Shown here: piece after piece, positions 36,951 to 45,554 of the stretch | Layout: every line of letters begins with the position of its first letter | Position numbering within the stretch: position 1 is the stretch's first letter | Origin: Ruegeria sp. Ofav3-42 | GTDB lineage: Bacteria > Pseudomonadota > Alphaproteobacteria > Rhodobacterales > Rhodobacteraceae | Assembly (NCBI RefSeq): GCF_022347725.1 | Contig: NZ_JAKRGB010000002.1 | Span: 248,001 to 312,000 of the forward strand | Direction: 5' to 3' | Length of the DNA stretch: 64,000 nt | Position numbers and translations under genes: made by a program | The notes under the pieces: generated by a model | What the model was told of the DNA's origin: nothing | The model's database searches: none | The model's input: the letters and a program-made list of their open reading frames with translations, nothing else

Positions 36951-37169
36951 GAACAGGTGATGCCGGATCTGAGGGGGTAGCGGATACCTGAACTCAGTTC
37001 AGGGGAAGGTCAACAATCCAAGTAATGGAAGTGGTACGCAGCTTTCACAGGAATATGCGACAGGTCAAGATACAGATTATCGCTACGAAAGTGATCGAAA
37101 GACAGGCCTTTTTTGTATCTGTGACACACTCTAAATTACTGGTATGGCATCAAATATCCATTGGCTGCG

Positions 37170-38045
37170 ATGATTTTTATGACCGAAGACAACGAAAACC
37201 CTAGCTCCGACGACGCAACTGATCCAATTGCCACGGTGTCTGACACCGTGGGAAAGGTCGCGAAAAGCGGCGTGTGGGACAAACTTTTAGGCCCAACAGC
37301 TGAAATTCTGGGTGAAGAGTTAGCTCGCCGTGTGAAAGCGCGTTTAAACGGTAAGCAATTGAGAAACCTCGAGGAGATTTCGGCACTTAGCGAACAGCCA
37401 AAACTTCTTGAAGCTCCATCGACAACGGTCACTCCAACTCAAGTGGGCGCACTAGTAGATTGGATTGATGGCGCCAAGGATATCAACACTGTAACCGAAC
37501 CGGCTCTAGCTAAAGCGTGGAGCAAGGCATTGAACGAAATCAAACGTCAGGAATACACCCTTGTAAGCAGCCTACCTCGGTTCGATGATCAGATAGTATC
37601 TGACATTCAAGAAAGTAGTTTGATTTCGAACCGAACCGCTGCAGTGCTTTCCGAGGCCAAATTGGGAAGGGTTGTTGAACCGAAGCGGACTAGACGCATT
37701 GATCTAAAAGCAGCCATTATGTTCCCTTCAACGCTTGTGATGGGCATCGTCTTCAAAGCCACGGAGTACTTGACCGTACCAAGCAATAGCAGCCCTGGAG
37801 TGCTTTTTTATGTATTCGTTATCTTGGCATCGTTTTTGGTCATTTATCTCCTTTTTAGCCTGCGTGTTTTCGAAAGTCGCGATGGCAAAAGAAAAGTTGG
37901 CTATTCAACGCTGATTATGGGTGAGTATGGAGGACAGTCGTATAAATGGCTAAAAAAGGACCCCCAATTGGTCCGCATCGAGAAAGCACTCACTGGCAAG
38001 TCCAATATCACCAATTACTATCTAGTTGAACGATCTGGGAGTTAG
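37170..38045 (+). CDS. Two-helix membrane protein resembling DUF4393/Abi-alpha, inserted in the prophage tail operon
   Basis: About 291 residues. An N-terminal segment VWDKLLGPTAEILGEELARRVKARLNGKQLRNLEEI resembles the opening of DUF4393 (Abi-alpha) proteins, followed by a helical region with KAWSKALNEIK. Two membrane helices lie at about 187-205 (AAIMFPSTLVMGIVFKA) and 215-240 (VLFYVFVILASFLVIYLLF), with a soluble C-terminus. Composition is AT-richer than flanking tail genes, and it is antisense to them. Cargo in P2-like prophages often blocks other phages; that role is inferred. ATG 37170 or 37179; no clear ribosome-binding site. Confidence 0.5.
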   Translation: MIFMTEDNENPSSDDATDPIATVSDTVGKVAKSGVWDKLLGPTAEILGEELARRVKARLNGKQLRNLEEISALSEQPKLLEAPSTTVTPTQVGALVDWIDGAKDINTVTEPALAKAWSKALNEIKRQEYTLVSSLPRFDDQIVSDIQESSLISNRTAAVLSEAKLGRVVEPKRTRRIDLKAAIMFPSTLVMGIVFKATEYLTVPSNSSPGVLFYVFVILASFLVIYLLFSLRVFESRDGKRKVGYSTLIMGEYGGQSYKWLKKDPQLVRIEKALTGKSNITNYYLVERSGS

Positions 38046-38086
38046 CAGCTCTATACCGGCGAAAAATAGGATAACTCACTTATACG

Positions 38087-38563
38087 TCAATCTCCGACCT
38101 GCGTGATACCGTTGATCTTGGTCGCCTTCAGGTCGGTCTGGCCGGTCACCGTCAAATCACCCGTCACCTCAAGATCACCCTGCACAACCAGCTTGCCACC
38201 AGAGATCGACAAGACGATCCCGCTGGCGTGGTTGATCGAGAACGTTCCACCTTCCCAGATCACGGTTGAGCCGTCCGGCATCTCGAAATGCGCCGTCCCA
38301 TCGCCTCCGGCCGGGGCGGGATCCGCATCGGAATAGAGCGCGCCCAGGACAACGCCCGATTCACGATTGGCATCGAGCAGGCACGCAACCTGACTGCCGG
38401 GTTTTGGGCGCGTGAACACCTTCATTCCAGCAGTACTGCGCTGCGCGACATCGAGCCAGCCGGAGATAACCTGGTCATTGTCTTCAAACCGAACTTTCAC
38501 TTGCGATCCGCGCCCTTCGACGACGATGCCGCGCTTCATCTGATCGGATTGCATGGAACTCAC
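38087..38563 (-). CDS. P2 gpV-like baseplate spike protein
   Basis: 158 residues: the gpV OB-fold domain (GIVVEGRGSQVKVRFEDNDQVISGWLDVAQRSTAGMKVFTRPKPGSQVACLLD) and a C-terminal beta-helix with an end rich in DLEVTGDLTVTGQTDLKATKI repeats. It forms the membrane-piercing central spike. The start is probably the GTG at 38563 that overlaps the gpD stop, or the ATG at 38554. The short beta-helix and lack of the HxH iron-binding tip motif in view suggest a smaller spike than P2. Confidence 0.88.
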   Translation of the reverse strand: MSSMQSDQMKRGIVVEGRGSQVKVRFEDNDQVISGWLDVAQRSTAGMKVFTRPKPGSQVACLLDANRESGVVLGALYSDADPAPAGGDGTAHFEMPDGSTVIWEGGTFSINHASGIVLSISGGKLVVQGDLEVTGDLTVTGQTDLKATKINGITQVGD

Positions 38564-39582
38564 TCCACCAGCTTGAGATCAATGTTGGTCGTGTACCCGT
38601 CCGAACTGAACCTGTGCCGCGCCATGGTGATCAGCCAGCGCCCGGCATAGCGCCCATAGCTCGGCCCCAGCGCCACAACCTGACCGGCCAGCAGTAAAGG
38701 ATCACCAACGGTTGTAATGCGGCCAGTGGCCAACGCGTCATTCTCACGTGCCAGGCGGGCGACACACATCCGCTCGGCATGGGTTTGTGTCTCGACACGA
38801 TCATCCAGTTTCAGCGTGTCACCGGACGGCACGCGCGGATCCTCGGCCTCGGCCGTCAAGACGGTTTTGCGAACCGGGTGCAGATAGCGCGCCTGCGCCT
38901 TCGCATAGAGCTTGTGGGTGGATTTCCGGAACTGGTACCGGGTCACGGGATCACCGTTGACCAGGTCAAAGGTTCGGACAGGCGCTGCGCGCTCGATGGC
39001 CTCACGGGCGGTAAAGACCAGCTGGTCTCCCTTGACGGTAAAATAGCAGCCCCAGTCCTCGGCCAGCCGGGTCAGAAACGCCAGATCGCCCTGCTTGTTC
39101 TGACTGATGCGCTCAAAGGACAGATCGGGGATTTCGCCCACCACCTTCAGCTGATGCCGCCCCGCCACCTCGTTCACGATGTCCGAAAGTGATTTCTGAT
39201 CATACGCGGCCGAGCGTTCTGTGCGCAGCTCTTTCGAGGTGAAGGCCGACAGCGCCTTGAACGTGGCAATGTCGCCACCGGCATCGCCTTCAGCTTCGGT
39301 CTCGTCCACGGCGAACAACCCGCAGGGCACGCGGATCCCGCGCAGGCCCGTATAGCCCATGACGGCCGAGACCTCGGTGCCCTCATCGATGCCCCAGCTA
39401 CTGCGCCACAGCCCGCGCCCGTCGGCCAGCTTGAAACTGATATCGTCCACTTCACCGTGATGCACGTCGCGATAGGTGAACCGGCGCAGATCCTTGCCCA
39501 GAAACAGCCCCGAGGGTGTACCGGCAACGGTGATGTCCACGACGGGTTGCTGCGGGCCGATCATGGTGTGGCCTGTTTCCAT
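38560..39582 (-). CDS. P2 gpD-like late-control/baseplate hub protein
   Basis: 340 residues, VgrG/Pvc8-like hub of contractile systems. Recognised by DFS-type blocks: IVNEVAGRHQLKVVGEI, ISQNKQGDLAFLTRLAEDWGCYFTVKGDQLVF, PVTRYQFRKSTHKLYAKAQARY. Length is normal for the family (P2 gpD 387). The start is 22 bases inside the gpX gene. In P2, gpD has a structural role in the baseplate hub under the spike. Confidence 0.9.
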   Translation of the reverse strand: METGHTMIGPQQPVVDITVAGTPSGLFLGKDLRRFTYRDVHHGEVDDISFKLADGRGLWRSSWGIDEGTEVSAVMGYTGLRGIRVPCGLFAVDETEAEGDAGGDIATFKALSAFTSKELRTERSAAYDQKSLSDIVNEVAGRHQLKVVGEIPDLSFERISQNKQGDLAFLTRLAEDWGCYFTVKGDQLVFTAREAIERAAPVRTFDLVNGDPVTRYQFRKSTHKLYAKAQARYLHPVRKTVLTAEAEDPRVPSGDTLKLDDRVETQTHAERMCVARLARENDALATGRITTVGDPLLLAGQVVALGPSYGRYAGRWLITMARHRFSSDGYTTNIDLKLVE

Positions 39583-39806
39583 GGTGGCAACTGCACCGCT
39601 TCGATCTCGCTCTGCTCCAGCACGGGGATCTTCAGCACCGTGCCCGGCTCGAGGGTCAGCGGCACCGGGTTGCTGGTGTCACCGACCAACTCGGGATTGG
39701 CCAACAGGATGTGATGCAACAGCTTGGCGTCACCGTAATAGCGGTGCGCGATCAGATCCCAGCGCTCGCCCGGCCGGGTGGTGTGTTCAAGGTAGGTCTG
39801 GCTCAT
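39561..39806 (-). CDS. P2 gpX-like tail protein with LysM-type domain
   Basis: 81 residues. YLEHTTRPGERWDLIAHRYYGDAKLLHHILLANPEL with TLEPGTVLKIPVL is a LysM-like fold, typical of gpX, a small tail/baseplate protein. The gene overlaps both its upstream gpU-like neighbour (four bases) and gpD (22 bases). Confidence 0.87.
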   Translation of the reverse strand: MSQTYLEHTTRPGERWDLIAHRYYGDAKLLHHILLANPELVGDTSNPVPLTLEPGTVLKIPVLEQSEIEAVQLPPWKQATP

Positions 39807-40096
39807 CTCAGCCTCCGGAGGGCGGGGTTGACGGCAGCGCGCACAACACCGGCCGCCGCATCGCGCAGGCTGCCCAGCGGGCTGGCGCTCTCGATCAGCT
39901 CAACCTCGATCTCGACCCGAACCAGTCGACCCTTGGGCGTGGTTTTCTGCCGCCGGATCCGCAAGCGCTCGATGACGTAGACGCTGACGTCAAAGCCCTT
40001 CAGATCGAAGAACAGCTTCATCGGCACGCGCCCCTGAAACGCCAGCTCTATGCGGACATTCACCAGCGAGCTTTGCGGATCCCGAGAAGCGGACAC
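39803..40096 (-). CDS. Truncated gpU-like tail terminator protein
   Basis: 97 residues, likely starting at GTG. The segment VYVIERLRIRRQK...RLVRVEIEVELIES resembles the C-terminal half of P2 gpU (which reads ...FVIERV...VIEVDIQLKRS-like), while the N-terminal half of the family is absent. The frame stays open for about 70 bases beyond 40096, so the gene seems cut at the right edge of the prophage remnant. GpU terminates the tail; the tape-measure gene that should precede it is missing. Confidence 0.5.
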   Translation of the reverse strand: MSASRDPQSSLVNVRIELAFQGRVPMKLFFDLKGFDVSVYVIERLRIRRQKTTPKGRLVRVEIEVELIESASPLGSLRDAAAGVVRAAVNPALRRLR

Positions 40097-40190
40097 AGCG
40101 GTTGTTGAACATCTAACCTGAAGAGGACGAGGGCTCGCCGCCGCCGGATTACAGCTATTTCTGATGGAGTTGTTCGAGTATTATGTTGCT

Positions 40191-41291
40191 ATGCCACAAC
40201 CCATGCTTCGAAAACTCGCTGCCATCGTTTCAGCAGACGTGGCTGGCTACTCGCATCTGATGGAATTGGATGAAGCCGGGACAATCTCCCGCCTCTCTGA
40301 ATGTTTCGACAATGTCTTCTCGCCGCGCGTAGATTCTCGAAATGGACGTGTCGTTAAGTTTATGGGCGACGGCGTTCTAGTGGAGTTTGCGTCGGCTCTG
40401 GATGCTGTCACCTGCATGCTGGAAATCCAGTGCGCCCTGAAAGGGTGGGAGACCAATGTGGAGACTGCCCATCGGATAGAATTCAGAATGGGCGTCAATA
40501 TCGGGGACATTACGATCATCGGTGACGATATCTTTGGCGATGGGGTCAATCAGGCGGCCCGATTGCAGGAGATATCTAAGCCAGGTGAAATTTGCATTTC
40601 CGCAGCGGTGCATGAGCAGATCAAAGGTAAGGTCGAACAGATATTCCATGATCTCGGACACCGTAGGCTTAAAAATATGGCTGAACCAGTGCGAGTATTC
40701 TCTACTGGTGCCAAAGCAACAGGCGAATACGAAAGACCATCTGGCTGGCCGTTCTTTTCAGCGACTACACGCAAGCCGGTGGCCGCGGGCGGATGCCTTT
40801 GCGGCAAAATAAAATACAAGGTTTGGTCACAACCGGTAACAGTTGGGTTTTGCCATTGTCGGCACTGTCAACTCGCACTTGGAGCGCCATTGAACGCCTG
40901 GGCGATTTTCGAGAAGCAAAATGTAACGTTTGAAGGCGATCCACCCGGGCTTTATGCGTCCTCGCAGCTTTCCGAGCGGGCATTCTGTAAAACCTGCGGC
41001 TCAAGCATTTATACAGACGTAAAAGAGCTTGGGTACTTTTCGATCAGGGTTGGAACTTTCGATAACCCAGCCGACTTCCCTCCTGAACTGCATTTCGGTG
41101 TTGAGAGCCAGATACCCTGGGTCGATATTCATGACGATTTGCCAAGGATCAGGACGGAGAATGATCCGCAGCTTTCATCGCGCTGGGTCGCCGCGGGCGA
41201 GTCAAAAGCTGGACCAACACCGCCAGATGCAAAAAAGCGCAAAGTTTTTGATGGTCCACCCAAGCTCAAAAAACAAAGCTGGCCTGGGTAA
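40191..41291 (+). CDS. Class III nucleotidyl cyclase fused to a GFA/CENP-V zinc domain
   Basis: About 366 residues. Residues 10-170 are a class III cyclase: the two metal Asp residues are Asp16 (SADVAG) and Asp60 (FMGDG), Lys56 is the purine-selecting lysine and Asn120/Arg124 (VNQAAR) the transition-state pair, with Asp117 at the second purine-selecting site, so an adenylate cyclase is predicted. From about 200 the protein is a GFA (glutathione-dependent formaldehyde-activating) domain with all zinc cysteines: GGCLCGKIKY (202, 204), CHCRHC (221, 223, 226) and CKTC (266, 269). One continuous frame of normal composition; the fusion is unusual. Starts at 40191 or 40203. Confidence 0.82.
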   Translation: MPQPMLRKLAAIVSADVAGYSHLMELDEAGTISRLSECFDNVFSPRVDSRNGRVVKFMGDGVLVEFASALDAVTCMLEIQCALKGWETNVETAHRIEFRMGVNIGDITIIGDDIFGDGVNQAARLQEISKPGEICISAAVHEQIKGKVEQIFHDLGHRRLKNMAEPVRVFSTGAKATGEYERPSGWPFFSATTRKPVAAGGCLCGKIKYKVWSQPVTVGFCHCRHCQLALGAPLNAWAIFEKQNVTFEGDPPGLYASSQLSERAFCKTCGSSIYTDVKELGYFSIRVGTFDNPADFPPELHFGVESQIPWVDIHDDLPRIRTENDPQLSSRWVAAGESKAGPTPPDAKKRKVFDGPPKLKKQSWPG

Positions 41292-41413
41292 ACTTATTAC
41301 CCTTTTTTTCAGACATAGACGAAACTCCGGAATAACTTGTTCGGGTCGGCTATACATGCATGCTGGAGAAATTGATTTCATCGTAAGATTCTCGCATTTG
41401 GCTGGAGATTTCA

Positions 41414-43729
41414 ATGCAGAAACTCGGAGCCCACAATCCATGGTCACGACGCGAAGATGTCAGATTGCTGCGCGGAGAAGGGACTTTTGTCGATAATATC
41501 GCGCCAGCAGGTGCGCTTTTTGCGCATTTTTTTAGATCGCCCATAGCGCATGCAAAAATTACCAAGTTGAACGTTTTCAACGCGCGCCAGATGGAAGGCG
41601 TGCAATTGGTGCTAAGCGCTGATGACTTACGTGCATCAGGTATTGCAGAAGGATTGCCTTTCGAAGTTGTGGAAAGCTCGGACGGCAGTATTGGCGCCGC
41701 GCCCAGGCGGCCATTGCTCGCCGAAGAAAAAGTGCGTTTTGTCGGTGAACCTATTGCAATAGTGGTGGCAGCGACGCCGCAATTAGCGCTAGACGCCTGC
41801 GAGTTGATTGAATTCGACTACGATGAATTACCCGCGCACATGCGCGTTTCAGAAGGTGGAGTGCCTTTACACATTGAAGCGCCAAACAATTGCGCGTTTA
41901 CGTGGTCCACGGGCGATGAGGCAGCCTGCAAGTCAGCTTTTTCAAAGGCTGCACATAGGGTTTCCAGAACCATCCACAACAACCGAATAATAGTGAACTC
42001 AATTGAGGCGCGCGGGTGTTTCGCTGAACCGGTGGACGGTCGAATTCATCTTGCCTTGAACAGTCAGGGTGTCCAGAGCACCAAAGACGAAATCAACCGA
42101 ATTCTCGGTGTGGCATCCGAGGATATCCGAGTGACAACGCCTGATGTCGGGGGCGGTTTCGGTATGAAAGCCATGTCATATCCTGAACCCATTTTGGTCA
42201 CGCATGCAGCGCGGGTTTTGGACCAACCAGTTCGCTGGATGTCCGACCGAACGGAAGCAATGCTGACTGACGCCGCTGCCCGTGACCTGGATAACGAAGC
42301 CGAAATGGCATTTGATAGCGACTATCGTCTTATCGGATATCGTGTCGAAACAAGATGCAATCTGGGGGCCTACAACAGCGACCTTGGGCAACTTATCCAA
42401 ACCGACTATTTTGCGATGGTTCTGTCCGGTGCATATCAGGTGCAGAATTGTTTCTTGAACGTGAAAGGCATTTTCACCAATACCGCGCAGACCGACGCCT
42501 ATCGCGGTGCCGGGCGGGCCGAAGCCAGTTATGTTCTGGAACGCATGATGGACTACGCGGCACGCGAACTTGGTGTCGATCCGTGGGATTTGCGACGACG
42601 CAATTTTATCCAGCCCGAGCAGTTTCCTTTCATCAACGCGACGGGTGAGCAATATGATCCGGCAAACTACGACCGCGTTCTGGACCGGGCTGAGCATGTG
42701 GCTGACAGATCAGGGTTTGCTGAGCGGAGAGCCGGAAGCGAAGCCCGCGGCAGATTGCGCGGGATCGGGTTGAGCTACTACGTTATGAATGCGATAGGCA
42801 ATTCCAAGGTCAGCGCGCGTTTGGAATTTCCCGGCGATGGAGCAGCCATTCTAACCGTTCCATCGCAGTCCTCGGGGCAGGGGCACGAAAGTGTGTTTGC
42901 TGCCTTTCTTTCTGAACAATCCGGAATCCCTGAAGAAAATATTGCCGTCATTCAGGGGGACAGCGACAAAACGGGAATTGGAGTCGGCACTGGCGGGTCG
43001 AGCTCGCTTACGACCACCGGCAACGCAACATTGGTAACTGTCTCGAACGCTGTTGAGATAATCAGACCTTTTGTTGCTGAACACATGCAGGTTGTTCCTG
43101 ATCTGGTTGAGTTTGACGGAGAAACCTTTCGCGCTCCGGGGTCAAACCTGGCACCCTCTATGCTGGAAGCCGCCGATATGGTACGCGCAGCTGGAAGGGC
43201 TGACCTTTTGGATATTGAAGGGGTCGGCAAAATCGATACCTGGGCCTTTCCAAATGGCGCACATATTGCAGAGGTTGAACTGGACCCTGAAACCGGAGTG
43301 GTGACTCTTGAGAAATACACGGTGGTCAGCGATTTCGGTAACCTGATAAACCCCATGCTGGTTGAAGGCCAGGTGCATGGAGGCTGCGCGCAGGGTATTG
43401 GCCAGGCATTACTGGAACGCACCGTTTTCGATGACAACGGTCAATTGCTGTCAGCGAGTTTCATGGACTACGTACTGCCAAGAGCGTTGGACTTTCCACA
43501 TATCGACTATGTCAACGAACCAGTTCCTTCTACGGCGAATGAAATGGGTGTTAAAGGCTGCGGTGAAGCTGGAACCGTCGGCTCAATTTCCGCTGTCGCC
43601 AACGCTGTAGCTGACGCTCTGTGCACACGCGGAGTCGCTAACCTTGATATTCCGATTACCCCGGAACGCATCTGGCGATTGGTGCAACAAGTCTCCACAA
43701 ATCAAGAGCGTCGTATGGATGCATATTGA
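41414..43729 (+). CDS. CoxL-type molybdenum hydroxylase large subunit (form II), orphan
   Basis: 771 residues, xanthine dehydrogenase/CO dehydrogenase family large subunit. Molybdopterin motifs are present: DVGGGFGMK, RGAGR in AYRGAGRAEASY, the GxGGSSS region, and the catalytic Glu of GVKGCGEAGTVGS. AYRGAGR marks the form II group, whose members often are not CO dehydrogenases, so the substrate is open. The FAD (CoxM) and 2Fe-2S (CoxS) subunits and the CoxDEFG maturation genes are absent from this window. GGAG at 41404 supports the start. Confidence 0.88.
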   Translation: MQKLGAHNPWSRREDVRLLRGEGTFVDNIAPAGALFAHFFRSPIAHAKITKLNVFNARQMEGVQLVLSADDLRASGIAEGLPFEVVESSDGSIGAAPRRPLLAEEKVRFVGEPIAIVVAATPQLALDACELIEFDYDELPAHMRVSEGGVPLHIEAPNNCAFTWSTGDEAACKSAFSKAAHRVSRTIHNNRIIVNSIEARGCFAEPVDGRIHLALNSQGVQSTKDEINRILGVASEDIRVTTPDVGGGFGMKAMSYPEPILVTHAARVLDQPVRWMSDRTEAMLTDAAARDLDNEAEMAFDSDYRLIGYRVETRCNLGAYNSDLGQLIQTDYFAMVLSGAYQVQNCFLNVKGIFTNTAQTDAYRGAGRAEASYVLERMMDYAARELGVDPWDLRRRNFIQPEQFPFINATGEQYDPANYDRVLDRAEHVADRSGFAERRAGSEARGRLRGIGLSYYVMNAIGNSKVSARLEFPGDGAAILTVPSQSSGQGHESVFAAFLSEQSGIPEENIAVIQGDSDKTGIGVGTGGSSSLTTTGNATLVTVSNAVEIIRPFVAEHMQVVPDLVEFDGETFRAPGSNLAPSMLEAADMVRAAGRADLLDIEGVGKIDTWAFPNGAHIAEVELDPETGVVTLEKYTVVSDFGNLINPMLVEGQVHGGCAQGIGQALLERTVFDDNGQLLSASFMDYVLPRALDFPHIDYVNEPVPSTANEMGVKGCGEAGTVGSISAVANAVADALCTRGVANLDIPITPERIWRLVQQVSTNQERRMDAY

Positions 43730-43835
43730 ATGCAAACGAATCTAATCAGCCCAAAGCCGGCATTCACAACTAGACTTTTCAGCTCTCGAGTTGCGAACGA
43801 AGTGATCGTTCGCCGATTGCCGCTATCGGCTAACA

Positions 43836-44234
43836 CTACAGGCGTTCCCAAACCAAAATACCACGTCCTTCCTTTCCCCCGAAAACGACCCCTTCTGCCG
43901 TCAATTCCAAAAGCTCGCCGATTGGCGTCATAGTTCGCAATTTGTCCTGCCCGGCCCAAGATGCCTCGGTCGCAGCATGAACCCGGTGCCGAACGACTGG
44001 GCCTTCAATTGACCAATCACCGCAATACGAGAAGTAGCTGGGGTATTCACTTGAGTTGGCTCCCTGGACATGCCGGTCGGGGTTCCAAAGGTGAGCCGAC
44101 ATGAACCCACTGCCCGCGTAGACGATCCGGCCTTGCGGGTTGTCGCCATAGGGCAGGAGAGTGGAGCCGTCGTCGAACTCGGTGACGAAACTCTTCAATG
44201 CCCATGTTCCGATTATCGAGATGGTCGTCCTCAT
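43836..44234 (-). CDS. Lipocalin-like domain protein
   Basis: 132 residues. The pattern IIGTWALKSFVTEFDDGSTLLPYGDNPQGRIVYAGSGFMSAHLW followed by GDWSIEGPVVRHRVHAATEASWAGQDKLR is the lipocalin_5-type (DUF1348-neighbour) fold found in small soluble hydrophobic-ligand binders. No signal peptide. It is convergent with the CoxL-type gene. Substrate unknown. Confidence 0.78.
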   Translation of the reverse strand: MRTTISIIGTWALKSFVTEFDDGSTLLPYGDNPQGRIVYAGSGFMSAHLWNPDRHVQGANSSEYPSYFSYCGDWSIEGPVVRHRVHAATEASWAGQDKLRTMTPIGELLELTAEGVVFGGKEGRGILVWERL

Positions 44235-44759
44235 ACTGGCAAGGCTAACCCAGCAATTGGTTGCACGGCAACGACTGGGTTGAAGGCAGAACTGTCGTTC
44301 TGTGCGACTCGCGTCAGCGGCGGGTCGCAGCCCGAACCGGACATTCTAAAATAGACTTTGCAGTTCCGGTCTGCGGACTTTGCGGCCATACGCATTTTTG
44401 GTCCGGAGGACAGCATTCAGCTCAAAGCGGAGACTTCAGATCTGCGGTTAGAATGGAGAGCCGACCTTTGTTGCGTGCACAGACCAAATTGAGCGCCGGC
44501 AAGTAAGCCGACATTCAAAGGGTGGGTGTTTCAGGATCTTAGCTGCTCCACCGCATATCGTTTCTACCTTCAAAACAAACAGAAATTAGAGAACCAACGA
44601 CCGGACGATTGATCGCGGAGGAGACCGAATACACCAGGAACTGAAAGTTTGTGGAGACGAAAATGCCCCCTGAGGTAAGCGAAAAGACTATCTGGTTGCC
44701 TAGTCTTCGCTTGGCCTTCAATGTTGTTGGGCAACTCTCCAACCGAAAAAGGAACACCT
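44235..44759. other. Gene-free region between the lipocalin-like gene and the inositol-monophosphatase gene
   Basis: About 525 bases with no credible gene. The short frames are chance. Composition resembles degenerate intergenic DNA. The right end must contain the promoter of the gene at 44760. Confidence 0.5.
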
Positions 44760-45551
44760 ATGTCTCGACTTTCAGAACGCAGAGACTTTGCCACCGAAGT
44801 CTGCGAGGAGGCTGGGCTACTTGCCAAAAAGTTCTTTGCAGATCGGGTCAATCTTATAGTTGACCAAAAAGGCGCTCAGGACTGGGTTAGCGAGGCGGAC
44901 AGGAACGTCGAGGCTTTCATTCGTCAAAGGATCGCGGAGGCGTGGCCCAAAGATGGCGTATACGGTGAAGAGCATGGCGCGGTAGCGGGTGAGAGTGGCT
45001 TTAACTGGGTCATTGATCCAATTGATGGGACCACGAATTTCGTGAACGGTATTCCTGCATGGACCATTGTTCTGGCTGGTGTCACTGAAGGCCAAACGGA
45101 GATTGGTGTGATCCACGATCCAAACGTGGATGAAACTTTTGTCGCAACTCGCGGAGAAACAGCGACACTTAACGGATCACCGATACGTGTCGCTTCAGGA
45201 GTGGCATTGCGTGACGGAACAGTGGCCGTAGGATACTCGAACCGGATTGAGAGCCGTCATGTTTTACCTGTTATCGAGGATCTGATCGAGCGCGGGGCGA
45301 TGTTTCACAGAAACGCCAGCGGAGCGCTTTCATTGGCTTACGTCGCTGCCGGGCGCCTTCTGGGTTACATGGAGGAGCACATGAATGCATGGGATTGTCT
45401 GGCTGGGCAATTGCTGGTCTCGGAAGCGGGTGGCGTTGTCGAGGATCAGGACGCCGATGCGATGATCCGAGACGGCGGGCGCGTGATCGTGGGGACACCA
45501 GATGTGTTCGAGACGTTGCGTGACATCGCAGAGAACGCTTGGAACGCTTAA
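44760..45551 (+). CDS. Inositol monophosphatase family phosphatase
   Basis: 263 residues. The metal-binding motifs of the family are clear: YGEEHG (Glu-Glu), DPIDGTTNF (Asp, Asp) and WDCLAGQLLVSEAGG (Asp). Members hydrolyse inositol phosphates, fructose-1,6-bisphosphate, histidinol phosphate or PAP. Start MSRLSERRDF at 44760 follows AAAAAGGAACA; the longer frame from 44721 is out of family. It ends three bases from the convergent histidine-phosphatase gene and adjoins a phosphorus uptake cluster, so a role in dephosphorylating imported esters is likely. Confidence 0.9.
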   Translation: MSRLSERRDFATEVCEEAGLLAKKFFADRVNLIVDQKGAQDWVSEADRNVEAFIRQRIAEAWPKDGVYGEEHGAVAGESGFNWVIDPIDGTTNFVNGIPAWTIVLAGVTEGQTEIGVIHDPNVDETFVATRGETATLNGSPIRVASGVALRDGTVAVGYSNRIESRHVLPVIEDLIERGAMFHRNASGALSLAYVAAGRLLGYMEEHMNAWDCLAGQLLVSEAGGVVEDQDADAMIRDGGRVIVGTPDVFETLRDIAENAWNA

Positions 45552-45554
45552 CGT

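Noticed and set aside
40117..40164. A 15-codon segment reading PEEDEGSPPPDYSYF before a stop, at the prophage right edge
   Set aside because: Looks like a protein C-terminus, but an in-frame stop lies just upstream, so there is too little to call a gene fragment.
43730..43933. A 67-residue frame after the CoxL-type gene
   Set aside because: Overlaps the lipocalin-like gene on the opposite strand and has no start signal or domain.
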